Assembly: GCA_025642065.1 (NCBI GenBank)
Contig: JAODUP010000114.1
Coordinates: forward strand, 667,001 to 731,000
Origin: Paralvinella palmiformis
Taxonomy: Eukaryota; Annelida; Polychaeta; Terebellida; Alvinellidae
Direction of reading: 5' to 3'
Length of the DNA stretch: 64,000 nt
The stretch's first letter is position 1. Every line of letters starts with the position of its first letter. The notes under the pieces are model-generated. The model was not told the DNA's origin. It saw only the letters and a list, made by a program, of their open reading frames with translations, and did no database searches. Positions 41,405 through 57,074 of the stretch are shown here, one piece after another. Made by a program: the position numbers and the translations under genes.

Positions 41405-41725
41405 TTGGCTTCTCAGACACAACCTCAGAGGTCTACGAATGTTAAGTCGGCTGAGAGATCCAGAACTACCATCATGTTACTGAATGTTGTCATAGCATTT
41501 GTTGTCTTGGTAACGCCAAATGCTATTGCGCACATCGTTTCTTTTTCCCGGAAGGAAGAGATCTTCGAGACAACGGATCCAGTTATGGTATCCCTACGCG
41601 CATTAGTTCAAATACTGAAACAGTTGAATCATTCTATCAACCTTTTCTTGTATATATTATGTAGTAAGAGATTCAAAGCGGGCGTGATCCAAATTGTGAC
41701 TCAAAGAAAACGTGTCCAACACTGA
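41405..41725 (+). pseudogene. Truncated GPCR copy: TM6-TM7 and tail only
   Basis: The 106-codon open frame matches residues 232-331 of the receptor at 60914-61948 closely: SQTQPQRST, then SRTTIMLL, VTPNA, AHIVSF, EIFETTDPVMV, NHSIN and FLYILCSKRFKAGV. TM1 to TM5 are missing. Upstream homology to the intact locus resumes only before about 41260, so roughly 0.75 kb of coding sequence was lost and replaced by about 140 bp of unrelated sequence. A six-base insertion after STN keeps frame. Near the C-terminus a small indel shifts frame and gives an early stop, while the old C-terminal codons (ending VTLSK-like) are still recognisable to about 41762. The ATG at 41405 is fortuitous, arising next to the breakpoint. 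It cannot form a 7TM receptor. Whether it is transcribed cannot be judged. Confidence 0.88.
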
Positions 41726-44198
41726 TGGCTATAAAAATCAGTCTGTCACGTTAAGCAAGTGAGATGAATTTATTTATTTTATATGGAAGTAAATAATTAT
41801 TTTAAAGATAGCCACATTGGTCCTTTATCTGGAGACGAAAACCTTTAAGTGCTGAATCCTTTCAGGAAAAGGTTGAATACTGAACAATTAGCATGGAACA
41901 TAACAAATAAATAAACACACGGCTACATAAGGAAATAGATATTAATTAAGATATTATATGATACTAATTTTATGATTAATATACTTTGGCTTTATTGTGT
42001 TAATCTTCTGAAGAATATTTTACAGCAGAATAAAGTTTTTTTCTATAATATTGCTACAAGCAATAACAAGTTAATTGTAACTTCTGCTGTACATCTATAC
42101 ATGGCATTTACTATTAGATACAGTAATAAATAAACGTTATGCTAATAAATAAAGTTCAGAATACAATTTATTATTATATGTAAACAATACAGAAGAGGTA
42201 CATAAGACGAGGATGTCATACTAAAGAGACCATCTTGATAATCCTTTATTCGCGAATATTACTAATGCGTATATTTTAAAATATAAAATAATTATGCATA
42301 AGTCATCCGAACAAGAAGAAAAAATTACAATTGATATTTACAGATGTATGTCAATATGGTGTTTATGAGGGCGCCAGTCATGGTTGTTGATATCGGTGAG
42401 TCAATGAGTAGTGTAGTATTTGTGTTTTATAGGATACTATAAACCATCTATGAGGCGTTTTTTGGTTTTTTGATTTGCAGGAATTCATAGAATGTACTTT
42501 AAGCCCCTACCAAAGTGGTGTGATTGATATATTCATCAATCAATATTGATAGATTGACAAGCATTAATACCCTAATGATGTACTATTATACTAATAGGCT
42601 TAAGTTGTTATAATTATCAATGGTGGTTTAATATAATGCCTAAAACCCGTTGCTGGGTTTTAGCTGTAAACATGGCTTCATTTTTATGTCCAGACCAGTT
42701 GTTAAGTAAATGCCATAGACCACAGTGATGGAACCTGAAACCCTAAAGACCAAGTTCAACTTCTGGTTATGGTCATTTACCGTCCGTCAGCTAGTTTATA
42801 TTTCGTATGACATTGTCATACAAATTAATATATGTTAGGTAATATACAGTTGTTCTTTGTAGCCGGTATAACATGACATGTCCATCTGACCTCTATATGC
42901 CTATCCTTTGCCAAAGAATTGTATGGCGGGAGATAGATATTACAATATTTCTTTAATAGTTTTCAGCTTTATTTTCTAACTTTATCAAAATTGATGAATT
43001 ATTAATTAAAACCCGAATAAACATGGCTCTGAAAGATAACGAACCAATTAGAGACCATGTTTATATTGGACTGATGACATCATATGTGACGTAGACTAGA
43101 AAATGTGCCTCTTCAGTGTGTTATTCCATGCTATAATGATACCATGTGTCATGCAGTTTCGCATCTGGGTACACACAATGTGCCTCTTCAACCTGTCACC
43201 GACTTCCCTATAACGATGATGGATATGCAACAGCTATAACTATCTATGCTCTTCATAATAGTTTCAGACACTTAATGTATTATGGCAACTCGCTAAATAA
43301 AGATAAATATAGTCGTCCATTAGATGTCAATTAAAGAAAAACGCAACTTCCCGGCTCTACAGCAGGGTTGGGGGTAATCGTAATCGGTAATCGATTTTAA
43401 TCGATTACATGATCTCAAGCAATCGTAATAGCTATTTCTAGACGCAATGTAATCGTACATTGTAAATGTAATCGTAATCAGCGATTACTTTCACGATTAC
43501 ACAAGGTGTTTGATTATTTCCCATTTTATATCATGCCAGAGATATTGTTTGGTATGTAAGTCAAAAGATTACAACGTAACTGATCAATATACCCAATTAC
43601 AGACTGCTGTCACATTTATACAAATGATGATTTGTCAGTTTATTGGTTCTGTGAACATGAAAGGAAAATGTGTTGAAACACTGCTTCAAATGTTGCCGCT
43701 ATTAGACGTCATATAAACAGGTATTTCATATTAACTCGGGTTGTTTTCACACGGTTAAGCCCAAGCTAGTCGAATAAGCAGCAATCGTGCATGGCTTTTT
43801 TCTGACACCGTCGTTTGAACTCCGGCTGCAAACGATCTTGATTGGCCAACAGCCGGATGACAAGCAGCCAATTAAAACGCTAACCTTGCCCCTGGATGGT
43901 GAATATAAACAACGCTACTCCTTGTCCCCCTTGGTCCATCATCATAATAACAGAAATCAACACCAGGTGGCTGTGTCCAATAGGCGACAGCCAGGGGTCT
44001 CTATCCCAAACTTCAACAAGACAAGGCCCCCAATCGACATACCGGATGGCAAATGTGGGCTTTAGACGAAAATTAAAGGTCGAAGTACGGAGTTGGGAGG
44101 TGATAGAGGTTTTGAAGAAAAATATAATTTTAAAGCATAGTAACGCCACACATGATATATTTCGTTACCAGATATATATATTCAAACAATCTCATTGA

Positions 44199-44250
44199 TA
44201 TAGTTTGCACTAATCTCAGTTTGCACTAGTCTCAATTTGCACTAATCTAA
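44199..44250 (+). repeat. Three 16-bp tandem units inside the hAT element
   Basis: Three imperfect copies of AGTTTGCACTAATCTC in a row. Confidence 0.75.
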
Positions 44251-44254
44251 GTTA

Positions 44255-44420
44255 TCTCTATAAATACCTGTGCATTCATGGCAAATGCATTGCTTGCTCC
44301 TTTGCTCTATTGTGAATATTGATTTCAGAAAATAATTAACGTTGTACAATGGCATCAAAGTCTCTTGAACATTCTCACTTCAAGAACATACCAGAAAGTG
44401 CGTCTGTAATCGAGTAAATA
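44255..44420 (+). promoter_or_regulatory. Possible remnant promoter and start codon of a hAT transposase
   Basis: A TATA-like CTCTATAAATACC (about 44255) is followed by a possible splice acceptor ending GATTTCAG (near 44330) and ATGGCATCAAAG at about 44349. That frame runs only 22 codons before a TAA. Being inside hAT ends, this looks like the start of a lost transposase gene. Confidence 0.35.
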
Positions 44421-44971
44421 TTGATGAAGAATCACATTCATGTTTGTCTTATATACATTGTAATCACGATTGCAATCTTGATTACTTTACAGCGTAATCG
44501 TAATCAATTATATTCAGAATGAATATAATCGTAATCGTAATCATGGTATTCTCAAGTAATTGTAATTGTAATCGATTACATTAGTCCTGTAATCGCCCCA
44601 ACCTTGCTTTACAGTGAGCAAATATTTATGTTGGGTGATATTAATTTAATATAAATTGCATAATTATATTAAATTTCATGACAGTCCATAACGGATATGT
44701 TTGACTTCTTATTCCGATAACTGTTGAGGATGTCATCAGATGTTTTTGTGTGTCTGCCATTAATCCTATCCATATGCGTGACATAGAATTATCAGTCGAT
44801 GCTTTCTACATATCAATTCAATTTGTCTTTCTACAGTATTAAAAAACAATCGGGATTTGTATCGCAGTGTTCATTGCAATTATATATAAGGCTAAATTAG
44901 TTGAGTTTAACTGAAATAGTTTAAATAAAGGATGCTGTCCATTAATAAAATACATAAATTATATGTAAGTA

Positions 44972-45061
44972 TGGCCGTCAGGTCTAACTGGTAGCGCGTT
45001 GGACCACAGATCGATACCAGCTGAGTTCGAATCTCGACGTGGGCATATCTGAAAGGTGTTT
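44972..45061 (+). mobile_element. SINE S1 head fragment
   Basis: Keeps the tRNA-like head with GGTAGCGCGTTGGACCACAG, the B box GAGTTCGAATCTC and GTGGGCATATCTGAAAGG, then loses similarity to the other S1 copies. Confidence 0.78.
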
Positions 45062-45938
45062 ATAATTATTTTGTATATTTTTAACTCCATTTTTCTATTC
45101 AGTAAGGATATTTCCTGATGTTCAAAGCCAGTTGGCATATTTTTGAAAAAAGAAGATTATTATTTTTATTCCAAGGAATGGTTTCATCGTATGCTAATAT
45201 TCGATATCTCTATATCACGTATTATACTAGCGTGAATACATGACCTTTTTCGTTTTGGCTTGACCTTGATCCTGTATGACTGTGAGCTAAATGCCTAGGG
45301 AGACATCCAATAAACAAATCTATCACTGGAACTTGAACAGTAATTTATCCATTGCATTATCAACCTGCACTTCTAATGTATGTGCTCTCAGTCCGATGTT
45401 TCTTAGAAGTCTAGTGGTATCATTATTACACTCACTGTGAATGGGATACGTTTGGTCAATGACATCACGTTATCGCGTGTCACGGACTAGGAGGTCAAAT
45501 TCCACCAAACAATATTGTTCTGTGTCAGGACATACTGACTGCAGATTGACCATTGTAGTTAAGAATTTACTATTATTTCGTCGTAAATATTTAAGGATAA
45601 AATAAAATGTATGACTGATAGAGGAAATATCATTTATATAATTTATGAGACGGGTAAGACCACTTAATTTATTTGTACGTAGCCTGCATGTAGCCGCTTT
45701 CGTGTGGGCTTGACATATTTGTCGCGTACGAAAAGCGAATTAGCTGGTTCCCACAGGCTGATAAGTAGACCAGACACATGCTTAGGTATACGCACACATT
45801 TATCAATATGTGGAGGTGTGGAACATTTTATTTTTAGATTAATGTATGTATAGTTGTATTTAGATTTATGGAGGTAGGTTTCGAAGGATGTTTAGATATG
45901 TTGATGCTCTGTGCCTGTTGCCTCTTACTATGTACCCT

Positions 45939-46144
<206 letters not shown>

Positions 46145-46170
46145 AATTCATATTAATTCAAATTATCTTT

Positions 46171-46362
46171 GGGGGCCTCCGTGGTCTTGCGGTAGCGTGT
46201 CGGACCACAGATCACTACCACCCGTGTTCGAATCTCGGTGTGGGCATATCTGAAGGTTGTTTCATCTTTGACTTCGCTTCATTACCATTGGAAGTCGGTC
46301 GGCCCATTTAGCCCACCTTGTGCACAAAAGTGGCCGTAAAACATCAATCATCATCATCATCT
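46171..46362 (+). mobile_element. tRNA-derived SINE S1, nearly full length
   Basis: Starts GGGGGCCTCCGTGGTCTTGC; B box TGTTCGAATCTC; then GTGGGCATATCTGAAGG, GTGCACAAAAGTGGCCGTAA and a CATCAATCATCATCATC tail. It is the most complete S1 copy here and lies next to a long (TA)n tract. Confidence 0.88.
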
Positions 46363-46739
46363 GAAATTAATCTTAAGAAACAGATAGGCCATTTAATATT
46401 GCAATACAATAGTATATATCAAAGTTTTAAAAAGAAACATGTGCTTTGGGTGTGAATAATAACTTCAGAGTAGACATTTTTTAAATAGTCAAGGTCAATG
46501 TTGCATGTCGATTTCTCACGATCACACAGATTAATGAACTTGAGAAAACAACCCCAAAGTCCATACTGACAGAAAGAAAATGGACGAACAAAAAAGACAA
46601 ATATTTTAGTTTTAGAAATTTAACCTAATATATTGAAGGCAAAGGAAATATATATATTTTATATCCTCATGCAATTTTACTTATATTCTGGATCTCCTAA
46701 GTTTAATAAAGTGTATCAGTCGTCGTCAATCTTCTGTGA

Positions 46740-46756
46740 TATATATATATATATAT

Positions 46757-46802
<46 letters not shown>
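46740..46802 (+). repeat. (TA)n tract
   Basis: TA run with one AAA interruption. Confidence 0.93.
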
Positions 46803-46807
<5 letters not shown>

Positions 46808-47795
46808 AATATAAATATGGTGTAAGCATAATATATACCAATGATGCAATAAAACAACACATTGAAACACCAGATAATAAATTTAAGACATCAAATACAA
46901 CATCCTGACATGCCATTCTCTGGGAAAGTTATTTTAAATATAACGAGCCAAGCACTTCGTCGGACAAACGAAATATACCTTCCAGTCTGGCATAAAACAT
47001 ATTATGGTAACATTATCAAAGACAACTGATAATTTTCAATTATCAGTACTTTACCTTTACTCATCTGCTATTTGAATGGATTAGATCAATTTTGTACTTC
47101 TGGAGAATGATAAAATCTAAACTGGGACATACTCTGTTCCAGCCCCATGTGTTGTGTGATGCTCTTGTTGACCTATATAGCCAATTAAACATTAACAGAG
47201 AAAGATGTACTATATATACATATTATCATCAACACTGTACAGTAATGGCAAGGTTGCATTATTTCAGTGTTCATTTCAGGATTCTCACTGATTAAAGAAA
47301 TAGCCACAATATTCTCACCGTATCCGTGATATCTTAAAAGTACCTGATCCTGTCAACATACACATGGAAGCATCTAAGAATATTTCTGTTGTCAGAGGTC
47401 AGTGTCTTAATGGTATCCTATAATAGGTACAGTAAGAACGTTTGATTATTACGGTCACCTTTGACTAATACATTAATATACAGGTCTTTACCACGATATG
47501 AAATTGGCCTTTAGGTGTACTTATCCTTTAAGTTGTACATAAATCCTCTGTATGCCTCTTTATAGAGTTATTACTTCCAATAAAGAACCCCCATCGAGCA
47601 CATTTTCCATCTATTAGTTACATTTCCTGAACAGCACTCAAACAGGACAATTTATCGAGGTCATGACTTATTTGATGTCCGATCTATCAGATTCGGTTTT
47701 CATTGTGTGAACATTACTTGGCCTTACTCTACCAAAAAGATACTCTCCTTGTAAGCAATACGTTCAAACAATAATAAAACACTTACAGGCAAATG

Positions 47796-47796
<1 letters not shown>

Positions 47797-47860
<64 letters not shown>
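47797..47860 (+). repeat. (TA)n tract, copy B
   Basis: Pure TA run, orthologous in position to 34614-34707. Confidence 0.95.
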
Positions 47861-47862
<2 letters not shown>

Positions 47863-49226
47863 GATATCATTATCCAACTGATAATAATCATCATCTTCGA
47901 ATTACAAACTTTCAAATACTTGATAAACCACATCAAATAAATACTTTGTTTCTCACAGCCAACCGACCCAATTTTGATGGCGAAACCAACACCTTTTTTG
48001 TTTGCTATTCGCGACATTTTCTCGATTTCAGACGGGCACAATAGACTCCCGCATTAATTGTTAATTATTGGAATGATTGTTTGACACCATATAATTCAGC
48101 AATATTATAATAAGTAACTGGTCATCCGCTAACATGTCATTCCTATGAGCATCATATTGTCTATCGATAGAGGAAGATGAAACGTCGACGGTATTCAGGA
48201 AACTAAATTCAAAAATGCCTAATAAATAGCGTGTTTCCCTAAATTATGGCTATAAAAATTAAAGAAACGTTTCTTTTCAGAAGAAAAAGAAAACCTTCGT
48301 AAACAATGCATTATACGATGTCTAGCAATAATGTACGGAGAGCGGAATTATTACCAACCAATAAATGTATAATTGTTATGACAATATAAGGGTTTGGCAC
48401 CGGAAGTCCGTTTATTACATTATTATTCTATTGTTGATGTAGTTAATGTCACGAGAGACAACTTTATTATCAAATATCAGGATATTGTGCTATCTCTCTT
48501 AAAATGATAAGTATTTTGTTGCGCGCATTTCATACGAAGGGAGAAATTATTTATTAGGCGGTACAAAACCTATGATGTAGAATTGCGTGGGCCGGAAGAA
48601 TTTCTGGCGAATGATCCATTTGAACCATTGACCTAGTGTGAGTTTTGTTGTTGTTGTATTAGAGGTTTTGTTACAAATCCATTTCAATGAAGGAGTAATC
48701 GTCATATGTGGAATGAATACATGAAAGCACCAACACATATAATTGTCTTTTGAGTAACAGACTCGACTGACCTGCGTCAAGGAAAGGTAAAATTATTATC
48801 AGAAATCAATAGGACACTTCATCTCCGGAGAAATGTTCTCCTGAAAAGAATGTCCTATAACAACAGAACCATTAACGGTAAATACCGAAGGCAATAGGTT
48901 TTCTTTGTGACTATAAATGTTCGAAGAATGAGTTACTTGGTTATGTGTTCCGAGTCAGCTGGTTATTTGCGGTGAGTCAACCATTAGGCGGTGTTTATCG
49001 GATTCACGCACTAAGTGAATAGCGACACATCAGAACACGTGAGAGATTTATTTGTGTACAATATTCCTACGAATACCGGTCTCCAACCCACATTATAATC
49101 ACATCCACATCAAAGTTAAACGTTAGTATCTACTGAGTTGGTAAAGGTACTAGCACTCACTATCCACTTGAACTCATTCATCCGTAAATATTGAGGATTA
49201 TTGTATAAAAACATTTTTATCGGTAA

Positions 49227-52000
<2,774 letters not shown>

Positions 52001-52683
52001 TAAGATGAAATATAATCGAAATGAGAGCGATGATTTTCAATAAATATAGAAATAATATATATTTTAGGAGAATCGGTAGAGAAAAATCAATTAAAAAGAT
52101 TATTTATCAATTTATTTACACCTCAAAAGAATTGAACCGGACGTGAATTTAACACAAATCTTCTGGTTTCATCAGCAAATGATGAACTATTCTTTTATCC
52201 TTTGAAAGATAAGTTTATTTAACATAAATACGTTATATTAATAGCCCCAGCATAGACAACGGTGGAACGTCTGATTGAATAATTTAATATGAAGAAATAA
52301 CTTGTTAATTCAATATAAATAAATAGACAGTGACTAATACGCTTCATTTGGTATCGGGATACTCACCTTATCTACTACCCCCGGACATCTACCCCTCCTG
52401 ACAACGACCTCTTCCCGTGTTATATCCCACTCCCATATTCATGTTCCTCCCATGGGACCCTGAGTGCAGACTTAAATCAATATGTATATAAATTATATGA
52501 ATACAAATATATTTTATGGTTAGATCTCCTTATTTCTGCACTGAAATATATTTATCATATAAGGGTATTTACACTCATAAACTGTATTTAATACTGTCTC
52601 TCGTCCATCTTTTACTTTATCTACATAGATAGATGTCAACAATATTTGTATTATTAAATAAAGGCTACATTTGAAAGCAGCTT

Positions 52684-52998
52684 CGACCCGTGATGGCGCA
52701 GTTAGTTAGAGCGTAGGGCTCGTATCTGAAGGGTCGCGGGTTCGAGGCTCTGGGAGCTGCAATGTTGTCATGTGGCGACTGGTTCACTCATCCATAAAAC
52801 TGATTACCTGACAGGACGCGATGGCTATGTGTTTGAGTAACGCTTCGCGCCTATAATGGCAGCAAGCGTTGTATGCTCCCTTGGGCGTTGAGATAGGTGC
52901 TGGATGGAAACAGGTCTGAGTCAGGGATAATAATACTGTACAGCGCCTCAGAACAGGGTTACCCGATTATGGCACTATATAAACATGCATTATCATTA
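52684..52998 (+). mobile_element. tRNA-derived SINE, family S2, with LINE-like 3' tail
   Basis: A box TGGCGCAGTTAGTTAGAGCG (52694-52713) and B box GGGTTCGAGG (52738-52747) are well kept. A body of about 200 bp follows, and the 3' end reads TGTACAGCGCCTCAGAACAG, GGCACTATATAAACATGCAT and TATCATTAT. This tail resembles the 3' end of LINE family 1 at 22.9 and 33.6 kb, which suggests mobilisation by that LINE. Confidence 0.88.
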
Positions 52999-54072
52999 TA
53001 TATTATATATTTTATTGGCCGGGGGTAGTCGTGCTAGAACCATATCATTTATTGGTTATTTCGATCAAATTTGATTTAAATAGATCATTTACACCTTCAG
53101 CTCAATTAATTAAGTTGTACTTTATATTCTCTTTTTCCATACGCAGTTTACATAGGTGGCATTGCCACACGTTTACGAAGACAGCGTTTAGCTTTTCGTC
53201 AATACCTAAATGATTGCTACCTGTTACAAGCACTGACACACGTCACAGTCCACGGACTGGTATTTGTAGTCATACCCAAACCATAATTATCCATATTTGA
53301 TGAAGGTATATTCTATAGTGTTATTTATTGAGCGATCACTGTTTGTCCTTAATGTATCACCTACGACTATTACGTATATAGTCAAAAGCCTGAATATATT
53401 CTTTGTAGGATAATATCAATGTGGATGATGTACGCTATTATCTTATATAGGATGCCGAGAAAGATTCATTGTATATGTTCATGTCGGTTTATGTCTGTTG
53501 GTAGATAGACATTGACAATAACAGTTATTATTGTGGTCATTTTAGCTGTGTTTTATATTAATATCTGTCATGTAATAACGATATTCTATAAGGCAGTTGA
53601 CTGTATTCATAGATTGGAGCCTTACTAGATATTTCTACATTCCTTTGGGTTTTTTACGGACCAATACTTATGAAATGAAAAAGAAATAAATTATTGCAGA
53701 TAATGTTTCTCAATGTCATAAGTAATCCTCGTCACTCTCCTTTTGAAGACTAATTGATATACGATTAAAAACTTGTAAGCGAAATAATAAATATTATTAT
53801 TTTGATCTAATTTATCTTTCCTTGATACTACAGATACTTAGTGTTGGGCCATGATATACATATTCTTACTATAGTTAAAATGTAAACATGCAGATATGGC
53901 ATGAAAGGTCCAGACAGACAAATAGACAGGTAGAGAAATTGATAGACAGATAGATAAACAGAAATATATAATTTTAATATCTGGATCAATTGTTAATATA
54001 GAAAGAAAAAAACAACAATAACAGATAACGGGAGCAGCAGAGAAGTAGTATTAGTAGAAGTAGTAGTGTGAA
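52999..54072. other. Copy B spacer, nothing recognised
   Basis: Lies between the S2 SINE and the trinucleotide array. No coding, RNA or repeat signal can be supported. Confidence 0.45.
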
Positions 54073-54303
<231 letters not shown>

Positions 54304-54896
54304 AAGAAGTAGTGATAGTAGCAATAATAGTAGTAAAAGTAGAGGTATTAGTAGTATTAATAATAGCAGTAGTTGCAGCAGCAGCAGTAGTCGTAGTTGT
54401 TGTTGTTCTTGTTGTTGTTGTACCAGTATCAGAGTGGATGTTATATGATTATCTATAAGAAGACTCTTCAAATACCTTCATATTCAAATGTTGATTGGTC
54501 TACCTTGAATTAGTCGATTGTTTAGTCATTCAATCAGTTGAATTAATCAATCGTTCAGTATCAGATGATTTTGACGGCCTATGTTTTTGGCAGACAGCTA
54601 ACGACAAGTAGAAATGTGATATTATTACTACATTGAAATTGTATGTGTGTGTATGATGGGTGGTGGTGGGATGGGGTGAAAGTTAGGGTTTATAAAACAT
54701 GGTTAATTCTATAGGTTTGTAAAGCAGTTTATTATCAGTAGTTGTCTATTGTGTCTATGAACAAAAGAGATTCTTTGAAATTTGCCGAATTTTACTAAGA
54801 AAATGATCTCCCAAATTGTAACAAATTTACCCAATGTATATTCATGTTCAATTAATTTATTCAAGTAAGAAACACGAGCCAGAAATGAAGGCAATG

Positions 54897-54946
<50 letters not shown>

Positions 54947-54949
<3 letters not shown>

Positions 54950-56006
54950 TCTAACCTGCTCTTAACGCCACTTGTGGCGTTAAGTGACTTCCAGACAGGT
55001 TGAACTCCGGGCACTTATTAAAAGGTGGAACTTCCAGTGACTAAACAACACATAGTATATATAGATATGCTATTTATTTATATTCATGTGTGTATATCTA
55101 TTTGTTAAAGTATACATACATAAAGATCTAATTACATAAAAAAGTCGTTTATTTTGGTTTGCTTCAGTGACGAATTTATTCTTAATGTGACATCATATCC
55201 TGTAGGTCCATAGTAGTTCGTTGATTTTGTCATTGTCAGTCTTACGGCGAAAACATCGGCTATGACTGGGTGCATTTCCTCTATATTCCTCCAATACCTG
55301 AGCCTTACGCTTGACGAGTTTTTGTACATGGTCTTTGTTCACACCAAATGCCTCTGCAACAGTGCGAAACATCTTGCAATTCACACTTCATACAGAAGGT
55401 CGTCGTTTCTTAATATCACAGTATATAATATGTCAGAAATAGCGTGCAAGTTGGCATATCAAAAGTATAATGTGATTAATTAGAAAATATGCTGACAATT
55501 TACATCCAAAATATTTTGTAGAGATTACAATTATAATTTGAACATAACGCCTTTAGGAGTTTTCTGTTTTTCACAAATTTTCTACCTTTGTCTGTTTGGC
55601 GTTATGTGAGCCATTGTCCGACGGGGAGCTATTACATAATTACTTTAATTGTCTTAAATGTCAGTTTGCTCATCAAGAATCAATTGTCTTTACATAATAT
55701 AGTTAAGACACCGTCAGCGCAAAACTTCAAGTACAGTGTCGGAGGCATGATCATTGGGGAAGAGCCATTATTGGTAAATATGTTGGTGGTGTGCGGCCAA
55801 TGACAATCAGCGCAGGTATTATCGCAACTGGTGGCTACTTGACAGATACTATTGTAGACCTAGGACCGCGAAACAATGACGGCTAGCGGCGTCGGGCAGC
55901 TGGAGTTCCAGACAGGTCAGTTTGAATGGGATTTGCATCGGGACTTTGGAAAAGTGGCGTTTAGAGCAGATGGCGCTTCCAGACAGGTGACGTTAGGAGC
56001 AGGTTA

Positions 56007-56011
<5 letters not shown>
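54947..56011 (-). mobile_element. Tigger/pogo deletion derivative
   Basis: Left end CAGTCTAACCTGCTCTTAAC; right end reverse complemented TAGTATAACCTGCTCCTAAC. (TA)n tracts lie directly outside both ends. Inside, on the minus strand, 55384-55193 encodes FGVNKDHVQKLVKRKAQVLE and FRRKTDNDKINELLW, the CENP-B-like helix-turn-helix region. It is followed almost at once, in another frame, by SLKQTKINDFF (55170-55135), a typical Tigger C-terminus. The DDE core is deleted. CGTTA-type repeats recur near both ends. Confidence 0.82.
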
Positions 56012-56058
<47 letters not shown>

Positions 56059-56543
56059 CGAGTGTGCGTGCATTCGAGTGTGTATGTGTCTTAAGTAAGT
56101 ATGTATGTATGTATGTATATATGTATGTATATATGAATGTATATATGTATGTCTAATATCACCATATCTGGAAGTTACTGTCTCGAAACAACCCGGATGG
56201 CGCATCAATATACACATGAATGTGCCGTGTTAGTTCTCAGAACATAAAGACAGAGAAATATCCATCTATAAATACCAAACAAAATACGTATAATAAATCA
56301 ATCGAAATGTTTTACAAAAAGAAACAACAGCAAAAAAAGAGGACAACATGTTTGTGGCATGTACGACAATAAACCCGATTTTACTCTATTTGAATATGAC
56401 TGCCTGTTGAAATGACCATTGCTAGTGCTATCATTGATCCACTTTATTATGAACTGTCAAATATTTAAAACCTATTGCACAAAATAAAAATAATATATGT
56501 TGCTAAATATATTTGTGAAATGATAAATAATTTATGTTCATTC

Positions 56544-56744
56544 ATGCGGGTTCATTTGGCATGGATTTTCTTACCTATGTCCTGTGTTACAGCGAAGATC
56601 GATCTGTCATATACAAACGGTTCACAAAGACATCGCCATTATAACTGGCTTTATGATACCAGAAAGGTGTTCCTTAATATTGGCAACATTCCAGTAAACG
56701 GTCATTATGGTAGAAGATATGCAGAGCATATATTTCCTTTGTGA
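56544..56744 (+). CDS. Speculative short secreted peptide frame
   Basis: From the Met at 56544 a 66-residue frame starts with a short hydrophobic stretch (LAWIFLPMSCVTA). Later it has Arg-Lys (40-41), the 14 residues VFLNIGNIPVNGHY, then Gly-Arg-Arg (56-58). Dibasic cleavage plus a C-terminal amidation Gly is the layout of neuropeptide precursors. A possible splice acceptor (CCTGTGTTACAG) also ends near 56591. I do not recognise the peptide; a chance frame is more likely. Confidence 0.13.
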   Translation: MRVHLAWIFLPMSCVTAKIDLSYTNGSQRHRHYNWLYDTRKVFLNIGNIPVNGHYGRRYAEHIFPL

Positions 56745-57074
56745 ATATTGTAGTCAATAGTAGATAGAGAAATTCTTTCATCGTGCCGTATTTGTTATAT
56801 AACGCGGTCTTTGAACGGAGTGCTCATCTGTGTAAACCATTTAACACAGGAAATTCTGTGGGAGATGATATTGTGTGATAATACATTGATTTGACTGTAA
56901 AAATTGACCATTAATAGAACAACACATGGAGGAATAATTTCATGGATCATTATTTCTATAATAAATTCATAAATAGTAGACTAAATTTTCTTTAAACCGG
57001 TCAGTAAAGTGACTCGTGGCCTGGTTAGTTAAGTGGTTAGATGGAAGTAACTGTCTGTAGTGAAGGGATCAAAG

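Larger units (their letters stand above)
43363..44606. mobile_element. 1.24-kb non-autonomous hAT element with GTAATCG subterminal repeats
   Basis: Left end CAGGGTTGGGGGTAATCG; right end (reverse complement) CAAGGTTGGGGCGATTAC. Flanks CTCTACAG (43355-43362) and CTTTACAG (44607-44614) form an 8-bp target duplication with one change. Both ends are packed with GTAATCG/CGATTAC copies, typical of transposase binding arrays. The interior holds a TATA-like promoter and a short open start but no transposase core, so it is a deletion derivative. It lies in duplication copy A. Confidence 0.87.

Noticed and set aside
52684..52757. Functional tRNA gene
   Set aside because: The head continues into a SINE body and LINE-like tail, and no clean cloverleaf or terminator follows.
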